From positions 1 to 26,083 of the forward strand of contig JADIND010000202.1 in assembly GCA_017694215.1 (NCBI GenBank): a DNA stretch of 26,083 nucleotides. Reading direction: 5' to 3'. The position numbers and the translations under genes are program-made. A model generated the notes under the pieces. The model ran no database searches, was not told where the DNA came from, and saw only the letters and a list, made by a program, of their open reading frames with translations. The DNA comes from Candidatus Scatousia excrementipullorum (GTDB lineage Bacteria > Cyanobacteriota > Vampirovibrionia > Gastranaerophilales > Gastranaerophilaceae). Positions 7,918 through 15,808 of the stretch are shown piece by piece. Positions within the stretch are counted from its first letter, which is position 1. Every line of letters begins with the position of its first letter.

Positions 7918-8877
7918 TTAGTCTTTAGCATGTCCTGCAGTACCAAGAACGTCACGCATTTTGTGCATAACCATTTCTTTAACAGCAGTTCTGCCAGGAC
8001 CCATATATTCTCTCGGGTCGAATTTTTCAGGATGTTCAACAAAGAATTCTCTGATTGTTGAAGTCATTGCAAGTCTCAAGTCGGTATCGATATTGATTTT
8101 TGCAACACCGTGCTTAGAAGCATAGTTAAGCATATCTTCCGGAACACCCTGAGCATCAGGTAAGTTGCCGCCGAATTTATTACATTTTGCAACGAATTCA
8201 GCAGGAACTGATGAAGAACCGTGCAATACGAGCGGATAATCATATCCTACAGCTTCGTTTACAGCTTTTTTAATTGCAGCAAGTCTTTCAAAGTCAAGTT
8301 TAGCTTCACCTTTGAATTTGTAAGCACCGTGTGAAGTACCGATAGCTACAGCCAGTGAATCACAGCCTGTTTCTTTAACAAATCTTGCAGCTTCTTCAGG
8401 ATCTGTATATGTAGAATCTTTAGCATGAACTTTAACATCATCTTCTACACCGGCAAGTTTACCGAGTTCAGCTTCAACTGAAACTCCGCGTGGGTGAGCA
8501 TAATCAACAACCTGTTTTGTTAATTTAATGTTTTCTTCAAGCGGGAATCTTGATCCGTCAATCATTACAGAAGAGAATCCGCCGTCGATACAAGCTTTAC
8601 AAATTTCAAAATCAGCACCGTGGTCTAAGTGCAATGCGATAGGTACTGTAGTTGTAGCAAGAGCTGCTTCAACCAGTTTGATTAAATATGTCTGGTTAGC
8701 ATATTTTCTTGCACCTGCAGAAACCTGCAAAATGATAGGTGACTGTGTTTCTTCTGCAGCTTCAGCAATACCCTGCAAAATTTCCATGTTGTTAACATTG
8801 TAAGCACCGATAGCATAACCGCCTGCGAGTGCTTTTTTGAACATTTCTCCTGTTCCAACTAATTTTCTTTCACTCAT
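7918..8877 (-). CDS. fba: Class II fructose-1,6-bisphosphate aldolase
   Basis: A 319-aa zinc-dependent aldolase that splits fructose-1,6-bisphosphate to dihydroxyacetone phosphate and glyceraldehyde-3-phosphate in glycolysis, and reverses it in gluconeogenesis. Family motifs are clear: GAYNVNNMEILQGI near the N-terminus, ALHLDHGAD with metal-ligand H83/D85/H86 region, VEAELGKLAG (Glu ligand loop), IGTSHGAYKF, LHGSSSVP (His ligand) and the NIDTDLR phosphate-binding segment. The start has AAGGAGAA at good spacing. It is monocistronic with its own hairpin. Together with pgi at 16724 it shows an active sugar-phosphate pathway. Tagatose-bisphosphate aldolase is the close alternative, but the length and motifs fit FBA better. 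Confidence 0.95.
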   Translation of the reverse strand: MSERKLVGTGEMFKKALAGGYAIGAYNVNNMEILQGIAEAAEETQSPIILQVSAGARKYANQTYLIKLVEAALATTTVPIALHLDHGADFEICKACIDGGFSSVMIDGSRFPLEENIKLTKQVVDYAHPRGVSVEAELGKLAGVEDDVKVHAKDSTYTDPEEAARFVKETGCDSLAVAIGTSHGAYKFKGEAKLDFERLAAIKKAVNEAVGYDYPLVLHGSSSVPAEFVAKCNKFGGNLPDAQGVPEDMLNYASKHGVAKINIDTDLRLAMTSTIREFFVEHPEKFDPREYMGPGRTAVKEMVMHKMRDVLGTAGHAKD

Positions 8878-8953
8878 TTGAGTTCTCCTTCTTTTTTTAT
8901 ATGCATCACGATTTTCGTGAATTTTTTAAAATTTACAGCAATCAATATCTCTG

Positions 8954-8959
8954 ATTATA
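8954..8959 (-). promoter_or_regulatory. Possible -10 box for fba
   Basis: A perfect TATAAT on the minus strand, 76 bp upstream of the fba start. The sequence at the expected -35 is a poor match, so the call is weak. The rest of 8878-9073 is AT-rich and holds no other feature I can support. Confidence 0.32.
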
Positions 8960-9073
8960 CATGTAAAATATAACAAAAAAACTTTAAATACAACTAAAAA
9001 ACATGATTTGAAGGGAATAAATAATGCTACTTTCATAGTAATTGTTAAGAAAAATTAAAATCGTATATACCAT

Positions 9074-9102
9074 TTTACAAAAAACCGAAAGGCTGATATA
9101 AT
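9074..9102 (+). promoter_or_regulatory. Promoter of the 375-aa gene
   Basis: TTTACA (9074-9079) and TATAAT (9097-9102) are 17 bp apart, with TG one base before the -10 (extended -10). Transcription would start near 9109, leaving a 125-nt leader before the gene at 9234. Confidence 0.75.
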
Positions 9103-9131
9103 CTGGACGAATAGGGGAAATGAATAAAAGT

Positions 9132-9180
9132 TATATATAAAGTAGGTAGCAAAAGAAATTTTGTCTGCGTTTTATATATA
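9132..9180 (+). promoter_or_regulatory. Long leader hairpin with GAAA tetraloop
   Basis: The transcript leader can fold into a long hairpin. The outer arms TATATATAAA (9132-9141) and TTTATATATA (9171-9180) pair perfectly over 10 bp. Inside, GTAG (9142-9145) can pair with CTGC (9165-9168) using one G-U, and CAAAA (9150-9154) pairs with TTTTG (9159-9163) around a GAAA loop. No T run follows, so it is not a terminator. It matches no riboswitch I know; an mRNA-stability or translation-control element is possible. Confidence 0.55.
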
Positions 9181-9233
9181 GCAAATTTTGTGCAACTAAA
9201 TATTAACATAATAAGGAATGGAGTTAAGACATT

Positions 9234-10361
9234 ATGGCTATCAGACCGATAATGAATGCAGGGTTAAAAAACAATTATAATACGCAATTTTCCGGAAAAA
9301 ATCGTAATAATGACAATTTTGAATATCAAACAAACGAAATATCAAGTAAAAAGGCATCCGCACTGAAAGCAGTACCATTGATGACACTGCTGGCTATGAG
9401 TCCTTTGAACACGGCAAACCTTAACGCCGCAGACATGACAGATTTTCCTGAAAACGCAATCGAACTCGTAGAAGTGCCTGAAATAAGTGAAGAAATGAGT
9501 ATTGCCGGCATTAATGAAAATAAAAAAATTATCGCTTCAAAACAGTTTCCGGCTAAAGGCTCAAATATAAGCGGATACATTGTAAATCTCGTAAATACGC
9601 AAGGGAATGCTTCCGGATTTGATGCCGTTGAATTAGTTACGATTGATGCAAATGGTATAGCTTATAACGATACGCCTGCAAGGGTAAAAGCTATAAATAA
9701 AATTAACTTTAATATTGTTTCAGACGATGGAGTAAGCCAGGGAGTGCTGCCTCTAACCAAAATCGTTACAAAACCTACAGGGTTAGCTGTAGAATTAACT
9801 ATGAATAACGATCCTATCGCCAAATATATACAGCAGCAAATAGCTAACAATCCTAATAAGGATGTCGTTCCTGTTAATGTTTATAACAGAACATTAGGTT
9901 TGACACCTTCGGCAACATTCCAGAATAATTCAAAAGGCAATATTTTAGATAAGGCAACAGGTTATAATCTTTCCGGATATACAAGAACTGCTCCTACAAA
10001 GACAATCGTCGGTGATAACGGGACATATAAAATTTCTTTCTATAAAAACAATGCAGATAATAAGCCGCTTGTTACCTGTGAAAAAACTTCCAATCCGGGA
10101 AATCCGCTGAGAGTAGGGCTGGTAGTTGATCATATTGCAAATATCGATAAAGATGAATATTCAAGTATTGTCGCAAAATACACAGCAACAATACTTAAAG
10201 GCGGAAACAACAATACAATAGTCTTAATGGATACCAAACTTGGGAATGAATTGAAAAAATATGCTAACTCTTCCGACGGAAAAGCTGCATTTGGAATGTT
10301 TACCGGTTGGGATACTGATTATAAGATTTTTGGTAAAGGTGTAATTGCTCAGATCGATTAA
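9234..10361 (+). CDS. Unrecognised, probably exported protein with N-terminal FSG motif
   Basis: I do not recognise this 375-aa protein. Residues 1-38 are polar and Asn-rich and contain F19-S-G-K. Residues 39-66 then look like a displaced signal peptide: two Lys, a hydrophobic run (ALKAVPLMTLLAM) and a small-residue end (NLNAAD). The mature part (about 67-375) is beta-rich, with many Asn/Thr/Gly/Val and hydrophobic alternation, little helix and a single Cys, fitting an extracytoplasmic beta protein. AAGGA and GGAG precede the ATG. It has its own promoter and leader, and probably shares a transcript with the 977-aa gene 91 nt downstream, as no terminator lies between. Function unknown. Confidence 0.85.
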   Translation: MAIRPIMNAGLKNNYNTQFSGKNRNNDNFEYQTNEISSKKASALKAVPLMTLLAMSPLNTANLNAADMTDFPENAIELVEVPEISEEMSIAGINENKKIIASKQFPAKGSNISGYIVNLVNTQGNASGFDAVELVTIDANGIAYNDTPARVKAINKINFNIVSDDGVSQGVLPLTKIVTKPTGLAVELTMNNDPIAKYIQQQIANNPNKDVVPVNVYNRTLGLTPSATFQNNSKGNILDKATGYNLSGYTRTAPTKTIVGDNGTYKISFYKNNADNKPLVTCEKTSNPGNPLRVGLVVDHIANIDKDEYSSIVAKYTATILKGGNNNTIVLMDTKLGNELKKYANSSDGKAAFGMFTGWDTDYKIFGKGVIAQID

Positions 10362-10383
10362 TTTTAACTTATGTAAAGATTTT

Positions 10384-10428
10384 TATTCATGTTGAAATTG
10401 TTATGTCCGTAATGTTTTTACATGAATA
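10384..10428 (+). repeat. 9-bp inverted repeat between the two lineage-specific genes
   Basis: TATTCATGT (10384-10392) and ACATGAATA (10420-10428) are exact inverse copies separated by 27 nt. No T run follows, so it is not a normal terminator. The right arm runs into TATAAA (10427-10432), which might be a -10 box for the downstream gene. An operator or a processing hairpin are both possible. Confidence 0.5.
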
Positions 10429-10452
10429 TAAAACACAAATGGTGAGAGTATT

Positions 10453-13386
10453 ATGGAATTCACAAATGTAAATGCTGAAAATCCCAATATAAATAGCACG
10501 ACATCTGCGTCAAGTACGTCACAGACAACAAAGACCTCAACAACAAAATCAGACAGTACGTCAATAATGACAAAACCGCAAGATGAACTGCTAAAGAAAC
10601 TCGGCATAACAGAAGCCGAGTATATGGCTTTGGTCAATGCAAATCCTGAATTTGCAACAATGTCCGTGGAAAAACAGCTTGAATACATTTCAAAAAATAA
10701 AACTCAAACAACTCAACAAGCCGAACAAACTACACAAAGTAACACCACAACACAAACATCTCAAACAGAAACTCCGGAAGAACAGTCTGAAACTACTCAG
10801 TCTCAGACTCAAACTGCTGCACAAGAAGAAACACCTCAAAATGATGTAAGTGATTTTTATTTTAATAATGAAGACTACAGCCATCTTCCTTTAAGCAAAA
10901 AAATGGAAGTTTACGTAAAAGAATATGCTAAAAACTCATTTTTATATTCGGATTCGGAAAATCCAAAGACTATAGATGACTGGAATAATCTTTCAGAGGA
11001 AGAACAAAAGAAACTTATTGCACAAACGAAACTAGCCCTTGAAGATACTTTTTCAGAAGCATTATCAGAAACATCACCTGAATTACAGGGCGAAGTTCTT
11101 ACTTCTATGATGACTAATTTGCAGGCAGCAAATTATATGCAATATACTGTTGCTCAGTTGAATGGAAAAGAAAAGTATCAAGGTTATACAATAAGTCAAA
11201 ATGAAAAAGAAGATGCCATTTATTCTTATCTGTCCGAAGTAAATGAAGTTTCTCCTAACAGCTTGACTGATACGGATAAAAATAGATTACAATATCAGCA
11301 GACTCTTGTTGATGCCGTAAGTAGTGCTGCAGGTCGTGATAATATGTGTCTGGCTGATGCAGAACAGTACATGAAAGATAATAACTTAACCCAAACAGAA
11401 GTTTTGCATGAGTATTTGACTAAAAAGTCCCAGACAGGTAAATTAACAGAGAAAGAAGAAAAATTACTAAATAGTTTAGATACAAAACTCAACGACCCGG
11501 CAATGAAATTGGCTTTGCTGGAAGCAAAAGTTCAGGGATTAGAGAACCTTGAAACCGAACTTGAAGAAGCTAAAAAAAATGGGGATACCGCAAGAGCAGA
11601 GCAACTTGAAAAAAACATTAACAGTAAAGATTCTCAAGAAATTAGAAAATGGGCTGAAGATAATAAAATAGAGAAAAAAGAACCTCCCAAAAAATATACT
11701 AAATTTATGGAAAGTTCCTTTGGTAAATTATATGATCAAACATCCGACCCACAAGAGCGTGCAGCCATTCTTATGGCGTATATAAAAGAAACTCACCCGA
11801 ATAGCTCAAAAAAACAAAGCAAATTAGCAATAGATTTATATGAAGGTCTTTGTTCCGAAGGTATTGATGCTGCAGAAACAAAAGTAAGTTTTTTGAGTGC
11901 ATGTTTATCATTTGATCCTGAAATAGGAACAAAATTGATGGATAAAGCTACTCCTTATACAACTACTGCAGGTACAAATGAGGCTATAAGAGACGGCCGG
12001 AATCTTGCCCCAGCCGTTATGCAAAAAGTCGGAGAAATACAATACAAATTTAGTCAATCTCAAATTGGAACCCAAAAGCTTAATGAAAGAGCTGAAAAAT
12101 ACTTATTGTCAAAGAAGCCTGTTAATATTGGGGTTGGACTTATTTCAAGTACCCAAGGTGCACTTGAAAACAGCAACATCTCTGATGAAACCAAAGATGC
12201 CTATATTGGAGGGTTGGGTGAAGCAAACAAAGAAACTGAAATTGCCAACAAAAACATTGATATCACTACAACTTACAAAGATGCTGATTTACAATTAAAG
12301 TCAAATAAAACAATTAATAAATTTGCTACAGAGGAATCTAAGGCTTACGGGGCTGTTCATACAGACTTAATGCTCTCTGAAAACCAAACAAAACTTGCAT
12401 CTATGTATACAAAAGATTCAAAACTAGCAACAGAAGCATTTGTTGAAGATGGTACTTGGGCAAGATTTGATAAAGAAAATCAGACTGAAGGTATGGAATT
12501 AGCCTATAACAGAACTGATGAATTATTCGAAGGCGATGAAAAAATAGAACTCTTAAACAAAAACGCTGACCATATCGCAGATGCAGACAAAGAAAATCAG
12601 CTGGATATGCACAATTTCTATATGGACAGCAAATACTCAGAGGTTGTAGAACACGCTGCAGGTAATATTTACAAATATGATGAATCGGTTCAGGGTGATG
12701 CTCTTGATTCAACCAGAAATACCGGCAATCAGGATGCTATTGATGCAGCTATGTCTAATTTCGATAAATATCCTGATTATGTTCAGGAAAATCCCAAATA
12801 TCAGGCTATGCAACAGGAAACAGAGGTAAGGCAAGCTCAGGAAGTAGCCCAGCAGGTTGCTGAATTCCATGAACAATACGAAAAATTAACAGGTATGCAA
12901 TCTAACATTGAGCAGGAAATTACAGATGATGAGCAAAAGCTCAGCTATATCAAAAACTTCCTGAATGCTTCCCCTCAAGAACAGTTCAAAATGTTGAGCA
13001 AAATTCCGATGAGCTGGCAGGGAACAGTATTTTCAAAAATTGCAACATATTGCCCGCAAATGTTGTCCGGTCTTGTCAAACAGGGTTACGGGCAATATAT
13101 TCTGAATACTCCTGGGCTTGATTCGGATGTTGTTTATAAAGTTGTTGATATTATGCTTACCTGTCAGACTTCCGATAAGAAAGCTGCAGCGAAGTATGTA
13201 AAATCTCATAAAGCTATGTTTCAGGATTCGACCATTGAAAGATGCGAAGAAATTTCAAATAAAAATAACAACAAAAAGAAAAATTATACATCTATGCCGC
13301 TGCTCTCTACTGTAAAGGGTGCTCTTGCCCCTAAAAAGAGTTCGGTTTATCCTAATCAGGAAGAATTAGATATCTACAATGCTTAG
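10453..13386 (+). CDS. Unrecognised 977-aa Gln/Thr-rich helical protein
   Basis: I do not recognise this protein. It has no signal peptide or membrane helix. Residues 10-40 are Ser/Thr-rich. Residues 42-82 form a compact helical unit (ELLKKLGITEAEYMALV, NPEFATMSVEKQLEYI). Residues 84-130 are an almost pure Thr/Gln/Glu linker. The remaining 840 residues are largely charged, helical and Lys/Glu/Asn-rich, with coiled-coil potential around 350-420 and 780-850; the C-terminal 130 residues (QEQFKMLSKIPMSWQGTVF onward) look globular, and the extreme C-terminus is basic, then ends QEELDIYNA. GGTGAG precedes the start. It follows the 375-aa gene and ends at a 14-bp hairpin. A large scaffold, filament or secreted effector-like protein are all possible; none is shown. 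Confidence 0.88.
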   Translation: MEFTNVNAENPNINSTTSASSTSQTTKTSTTKSDSTSIMTKPQDELLKKLGITEAEYMALVNANPEFATMSVEKQLEYISKNKTQTTQQAEQTTQSNTTTQTSQTETPEEQSETTQSQTQTAAQEETPQNDVSDFYFNNEDYSHLPLSKKMEVYVKEYAKNSFLYSDSENPKTIDDWNNLSEEEQKKLIAQTKLALEDTFSEALSETSPELQGEVLTSMMTNLQAANYMQYTVAQLNGKEKYQGYTISQNEKEDAIYSYLSEVNEVSPNSLTDTDKNRLQYQQTLVDAVSSAAGRDNMCLADAEQYMKDNNLTQTEVLHEYLTKKSQTGKLTEKEEKLLNSLDTKLNDPAMKLALLEAKVQGLENLETELEEAKKNGDTARAEQLEKNINSKDSQEIRKWAEDNKIEKKEPPKKYTKFMESSFGKLYDQTSDPQERAAILMAYIKETHPNSSKKQSKLAIDLYEGLCSEGIDAAETKVSFLSACLSFDPEIGTKLMDKATPYTTTAGTNEAIRDGRNLAPAVMQKVGEIQYKFSQSQIGTQKLNERAEKYLLSKKPVNIGVGLISSTQGALENSNISDETKDAYIGGLGEANKETEIANKNIDITTTYKDADLQLKSNKTINKFATEESKAYGAVHTDLMLSENQTKLASMYTKDSKLATEAFVEDGTWARFDKENQTEGMELAYNRTDELFEGDEKIELLNKNADHIADADKENQLDMHNFYMDSKYSEVVEHAAGNIYKYDESVQGDALDSTRNTGNQDAIDAAMSNFDKYPDYVQENPKYQAMQQETEVRQAQEVAQQVAEFHEQYEKLTGMQSNIEQEITDDEQKLSYIKNFLNASPQEQFKMLSKIPMSWQGTVFSKIATYCPQMLSGLVKQGYGQYILNTPGLDSDVVYKVVDIMLTCQTSDKKAAAKYVKSHKAMFQDSTIERCEEISNKNNNKKKNYTSMPLLSTVKGALAPKKSSVYPNQEELDIYNA

Positions 13387-13404
13387 GTGCAAAATTTGTA
13401 GATT

Positions 13405-13440
13405 AACGGCGGCTTTTGATACCAAAAGCCGCCGTTTAAT
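13405..13440. terminator. Strong bidirectional terminator
   Basis: A perfect 14-bp stem (AACGGCGGCTTTTG with CAAAAGCCGCCGTT, 13405-13418 and 13423-13436) with a 4-nt loop, between the converging 977-aa gene and the ispH-S1 operon. The T run is short (TTTAATTT on the plus strand), but the stem is very stable. Confidence 0.85.
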
Positions 13441-13464
13441 TTGTATCTGCTTAATGTTGAAAAA

Positions 13465-14538
13465 CTATTCAGCATCTTTGTTTATATCTTTTATGCTCAA
13501 TGCAATTCTGTGTTCCTGCGGTGTAAATTTTTTAATCAAAACTTCAACGCTGTCACCGACTTTAAACAGATTAAACGGATTTACATTTTCGTCAGACATT
13601 TCAGAAACAGGTAGCAGTGCCTCTACGCCAGGGAAGATATTAATAAATGCTCCGAATCCGGTCACTTTATTAACTGTTCCTGTGATTACCTGTCCTTCTT
13701 CAAACTGTCCTTCAATCTGCTGCCATGGATCTTCACCCATTCTTTTTAAAGAAAGTGAAATTCTTTTTAATTCATTATCAATTTTGATAATCTTAACTTC
13801 AATAGTTTCACCGAGTGAAATAACATCAGAAGGGTGTTTAATTCTTTGCCATGAGATTTCAGAAATAGGAAGAAGTCCGTCAATTCCGTTGATATCGATG
13901 AAAGCTCCGAAATCTGCAATTCTAACAACTTCACCTTTAACAATCTGGCCTTCTTCAAGAGTTGATAGAATATTATCAACAACCTGATCTCTCTGTTCTG
14001 CAACAGCCAATCTTTGAGAGAGTATTAGTTTATTTTTCTTAGGATCTGCTTCAAGAACTTTAACTTCAATTTTTGTATCAATCAGTCCGTCAAAAGGAGT
14101 TCCTGTTCTCAACTGGGAAGACGGAATAAAGCCTTTGAGATCTGCAACGTCAACTAACACACCGCCTTTAACAACAGAAACAACTTTCGCAAGAATTGTA
14201 TCGCCCTGAACTTTAGCATCGTTAAGTTGAGCCCATGCTTGAGCAAAAGCAAGTCTTTTCAATGATAAAATCATACCGTCTTCATCATTTTCTTCTTTTA
14301 ATACGTAAAATTCCTTTTCATCACCGATTTCAAGAGTTTCACATTCAAGAGAAGGTAATTCTTTGTTCGGTAAATAAGCTTCTGTTTTAGCACCTCTTAC
14401 ACTAATCAGATAACCGTCATTATCTTTTTTCATAACCGTACCTTCAACAATATCGGCTACGGAATATGATTTTGAAAAAGACTCGTTTAATAATCTTTCA
14501 AATTCATCAATGTTTGTTTTTTCTAATGTTGTTGTCAT
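13465..14538 (-). CDS. rpsA: Ribosomal protein S1 homologue (four S1 domains), paralogue A
   Basis: A 357-aa RNA-binding protein with four S1 (OB-fold) domains: about 28-95 (VEGTVMKKDNDGYLISV), 115-185 (KVVSVVKGGVLVDV), 200-272 (GEVVRIADFGAFIDI, then GLLPISEISW) and 285-352 (GTVNKVTGFGAFINI, GVEALLPVSEM). S1 proteins bring mRNA to the 30S subunit. The four-domain form is shorter than the six-domain E. coli protein and like that of many Firmicutes. It lies 18 nt after ispH, in the same reading frame, with AAAGGA before the ATG. A second S1 homologue is at 23580. Which one is the ribosomal S1 cannot be settled from sequence alone. Confidence 0.9.
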   Translation of the reverse strand: MTTTLEKTNIDEFERLLNESFSKSYSVADIVEGTVMKKDNDGYLISVRGAKTEAYLPNKELPSLECETLEIGDEKEFYVLKEENDEDGMILSLKRLAFAQAWAQLNDAKVQGDTILAKVVSVVKGGVLVDVADLKGFIPSSQLRTGTPFDGLIDTKIEVKVLEADPKKNKLILSQRLAVAEQRDQVVDNILSTLEEGQIVKGEVVRIADFGAFIDINGIDGLLPISEISWQRIKHPSDVISLGETIEVKIIKIDNELKRISLSLKRMGEDPWQQIEGQFEEGQVITGTVNKVTGFGAFINIFPGVEALLPVSEMSDENVNPFNLFKVGDSVEVLIKKFTPQEHRIALSIKDINKDAE

Positions 14539-14556
14539 TTTTATTTTTCCTTTCGT

Positions 14557-15417
14557 TTATTTTAATTTTTCAATTACTTTTTCAATAATTGCCTGCGGGG
14601 TTGAGGCACCTGCAGTAATACCGATTTTTTCGGACTTTTCAATCAAATCTTTATAATTATCCAATTCTGTATCGTTTTCAATATGAATTGTTCTGGTAAT
14701 ATCTTTAAGAATTTCGGCCAGATGTGTTGTATTTGCACTTTTTCTTGAACCTACAACAATTACGAGGTCGCTCTCTTTGGCAAGTTCTTTAGCCTCTGAC
14801 TGACGCATAGCGGTGCTGGCACAAATAGTATTTGCAATGTGGATTTCTTTTGCTATGGAGGTAAGATATTCAACGATTTTATTCAGAGTTGTAATACGTT
14901 GTGTTGTCTGCACAACAACGCCTACTTTTCTGTGAGATTTAATTTCTTTTTCATATGTTTTAAGCTGTTCGACTTCGGTTGCGACCACAACTTTATCACA
15001 CCATAATTTAGCATTAGCTTTAATCGCGATAACCTCCGGATGTTCTGACTTGCCGACAATAACCACATAATAACCGTCTTTAGCAAGTTCTACAGCAGTC
15101 TGCTGGACTTTTTTTACGTCAGGACATGTCAAATCGACAGGCGTAAAACCTGCATTTTTAATCCTTTCAATCACTTCCGGACTCTCGCCATGACTTCTGA
15201 CAACACAAATACCTTCGCCCTTTTCCGGAATTTCAGTAATTGTTTTAATTCCGAGTGCTTCTAACTCATTAATTACATCTGTATTGTGAATCAATTCTCC
15301 GAGAACTGAAACATTTTTATCAGGGTTTTCGGCCTTTAATTTTTTTACTGTTTCAACGGCTCTTTTTACACCGTAACAGAATCCTGCATATTTAGCCAGT
15401 TTAATCTCTTTAGGCAA
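14557..15417 (-). CDS. ispH: 4-hydroxy-3-methylbut-2-enyl diphosphate reductase IspH
   Basis: A 286-aa [4Fe-4S] enzyme for the last step of the MEP pathway, converting HMBPP to IPP and DMAPP. The three cluster cysteines are C14 (AGFCYGVKRA), C98 (TCPDVKKV) and C199 (TICAST). Substrate-binding residues are in place: H44, H76 (RSHGE), H126-P-E128 and the SANT segment. The start is a TTG at 15417: the codon just before it is an in-frame TAA, and no ATG occurs before the conserved AGFC motif. The downstream S1 gene is in the same frame, separated by one stop codon and six codons. In clostridia these two are one fused protein. Confidence 0.96.
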   Translation of the reverse strand: MPKEIKLAKYAGFCYGVKRAVETVKKLKAENPDKNVSVLGELIHNTDVINELEALGIKTITEIPEKGEGICVVRSHGESPEVIERIKNAGFTPVDLTCPDVKKVQQTAVELAKDGYYVVIVGKSEHPEVIAIKANAKLWCDKVVVATEVEQLKTYEKEIKSHRKVGVVVQTTQRITTLNKIVEYLTSIAKEIHIANTICASTAMRQSEAKELAKESDLVIVVGSRKSANTTHLAEILKDITRTIHIENDTELDNYKDLIEKSEKIGITAGASTPQAIIEKVIEKLK

Positions 15418-15473
15418 TTAAAATTGTCTTCTTTCTTTAGAACTCGCGGGAAAATCCGCTGTAATTTTATTTA

Positions 15474-15479
15474 ATTATA
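15474..15479 (-). promoter_or_regulatory. Possible -10 box for the ispH-S1 operon
   Basis: A perfect minus-strand TATAAT about 57 bp before the ispH TTG start, in the 83-bp gap after the XRE gene. A TTGAGG sits 19 bp upstream, which is long spacing and overlaps the XRE gene end. A GCGG/CCGC hairpin (around 15445-15460) lies in the predicted leader. Confidence 0.35.
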
Positions 15480-15500
15480 AAAGTCAGACAAAATCAAGCC

Positions 15501-15713
15501 TCAATAGACAAGCTCATTAATCGTAATATTTAACGAGTTAGCAATTTTCAAAAGAGTTTCAACGCTCGGATTAACCTTTTCATTTTCAATATTACATATA
15601 AATTGCTGGCTGATGCCTGTCAATTCGGAAAGTTTTTCCTGAGATATTTTATTTTTTGCTCTTTGCTGCCTGATATTTGAGGCAATATTTTTCTTCAAAT
15701 TTTCAATTTCCAT
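15501..15713 (-). CDS. Small XRE-family (Cro/CI-type) transcriptional regulator
   Basis: This 70-aa protein is almost entirely one helix-turn-helix_3 domain: N-terminal helix with RQQRAKNKISQEKLSELTGIS, recognition helix QQFICNIENEKVNP, and the closing SVETLLKIANSLNITINELV. It should bind DNA as a dimer. A TATAAT on its strand at 15726 to 15721 would start transcription at about its own ATG, giving a nearly leaderless mRNA; I see no Shine-Dalgarno site. It is divergent from a small coiled-coil gene at 15809, with palindromes between them, which suggests it regulates itself and that gene. Toxin-antitoxin antitoxins and phage repressors share this fold, but no toxin-like partner is recognised. 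Confidence 0.9.
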   Translation of the reverse strand: MEIENLKKNIASNIRQQRAKNKISQEKLSELTGISQQFICNIENEKVNPSVETLLKIANSLNITINELVY

Positions 15714-15720
15714 AGATTTT

Positions 15721-15786
15721 ATTATACCCTATTTACAAAATTAATTTTATCATGTATAGTTTATAATAAATATATCATAATTGATA
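15721..15786. promoter_or_regulatory. Divergent promoter/operator region of the XRE module
   Basis: A minus-strand TATAAT (15726 to 15721) for the XRE gene and a plus-strand TATAAT (15762-15767) for the coiled-coil gene face away from each other. Between them is a perfect 12-bp palindrome AAAATTAATTTT (15737-15748). TATCAT occurs twice, 25 bp apart (15748-15753, 15773-15778), and the second copy is part of TATCA-TAAT-TGATA (15773-15786). These are plausible operators for the small HTH protein. The -35 regions are poor matches. Confidence 0.5.
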
Positions 15787-15808
15787 AAAAATCAAGAGGA
15801 GTTATACA

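Noticed and set aside
10690..10850. Tandem repeat array in the ACA/CAA-rich part of the 977-aa gene
   Set aside because: It is low-complexity Thr/Gln/Glu coding without a regular repeat unit.
13379..13987. 202-aa plus-strand ORF
   Set aside because: It runs through the strong hairpin at 13405 and then lies antisense to the S1 gene; no ribosome site.
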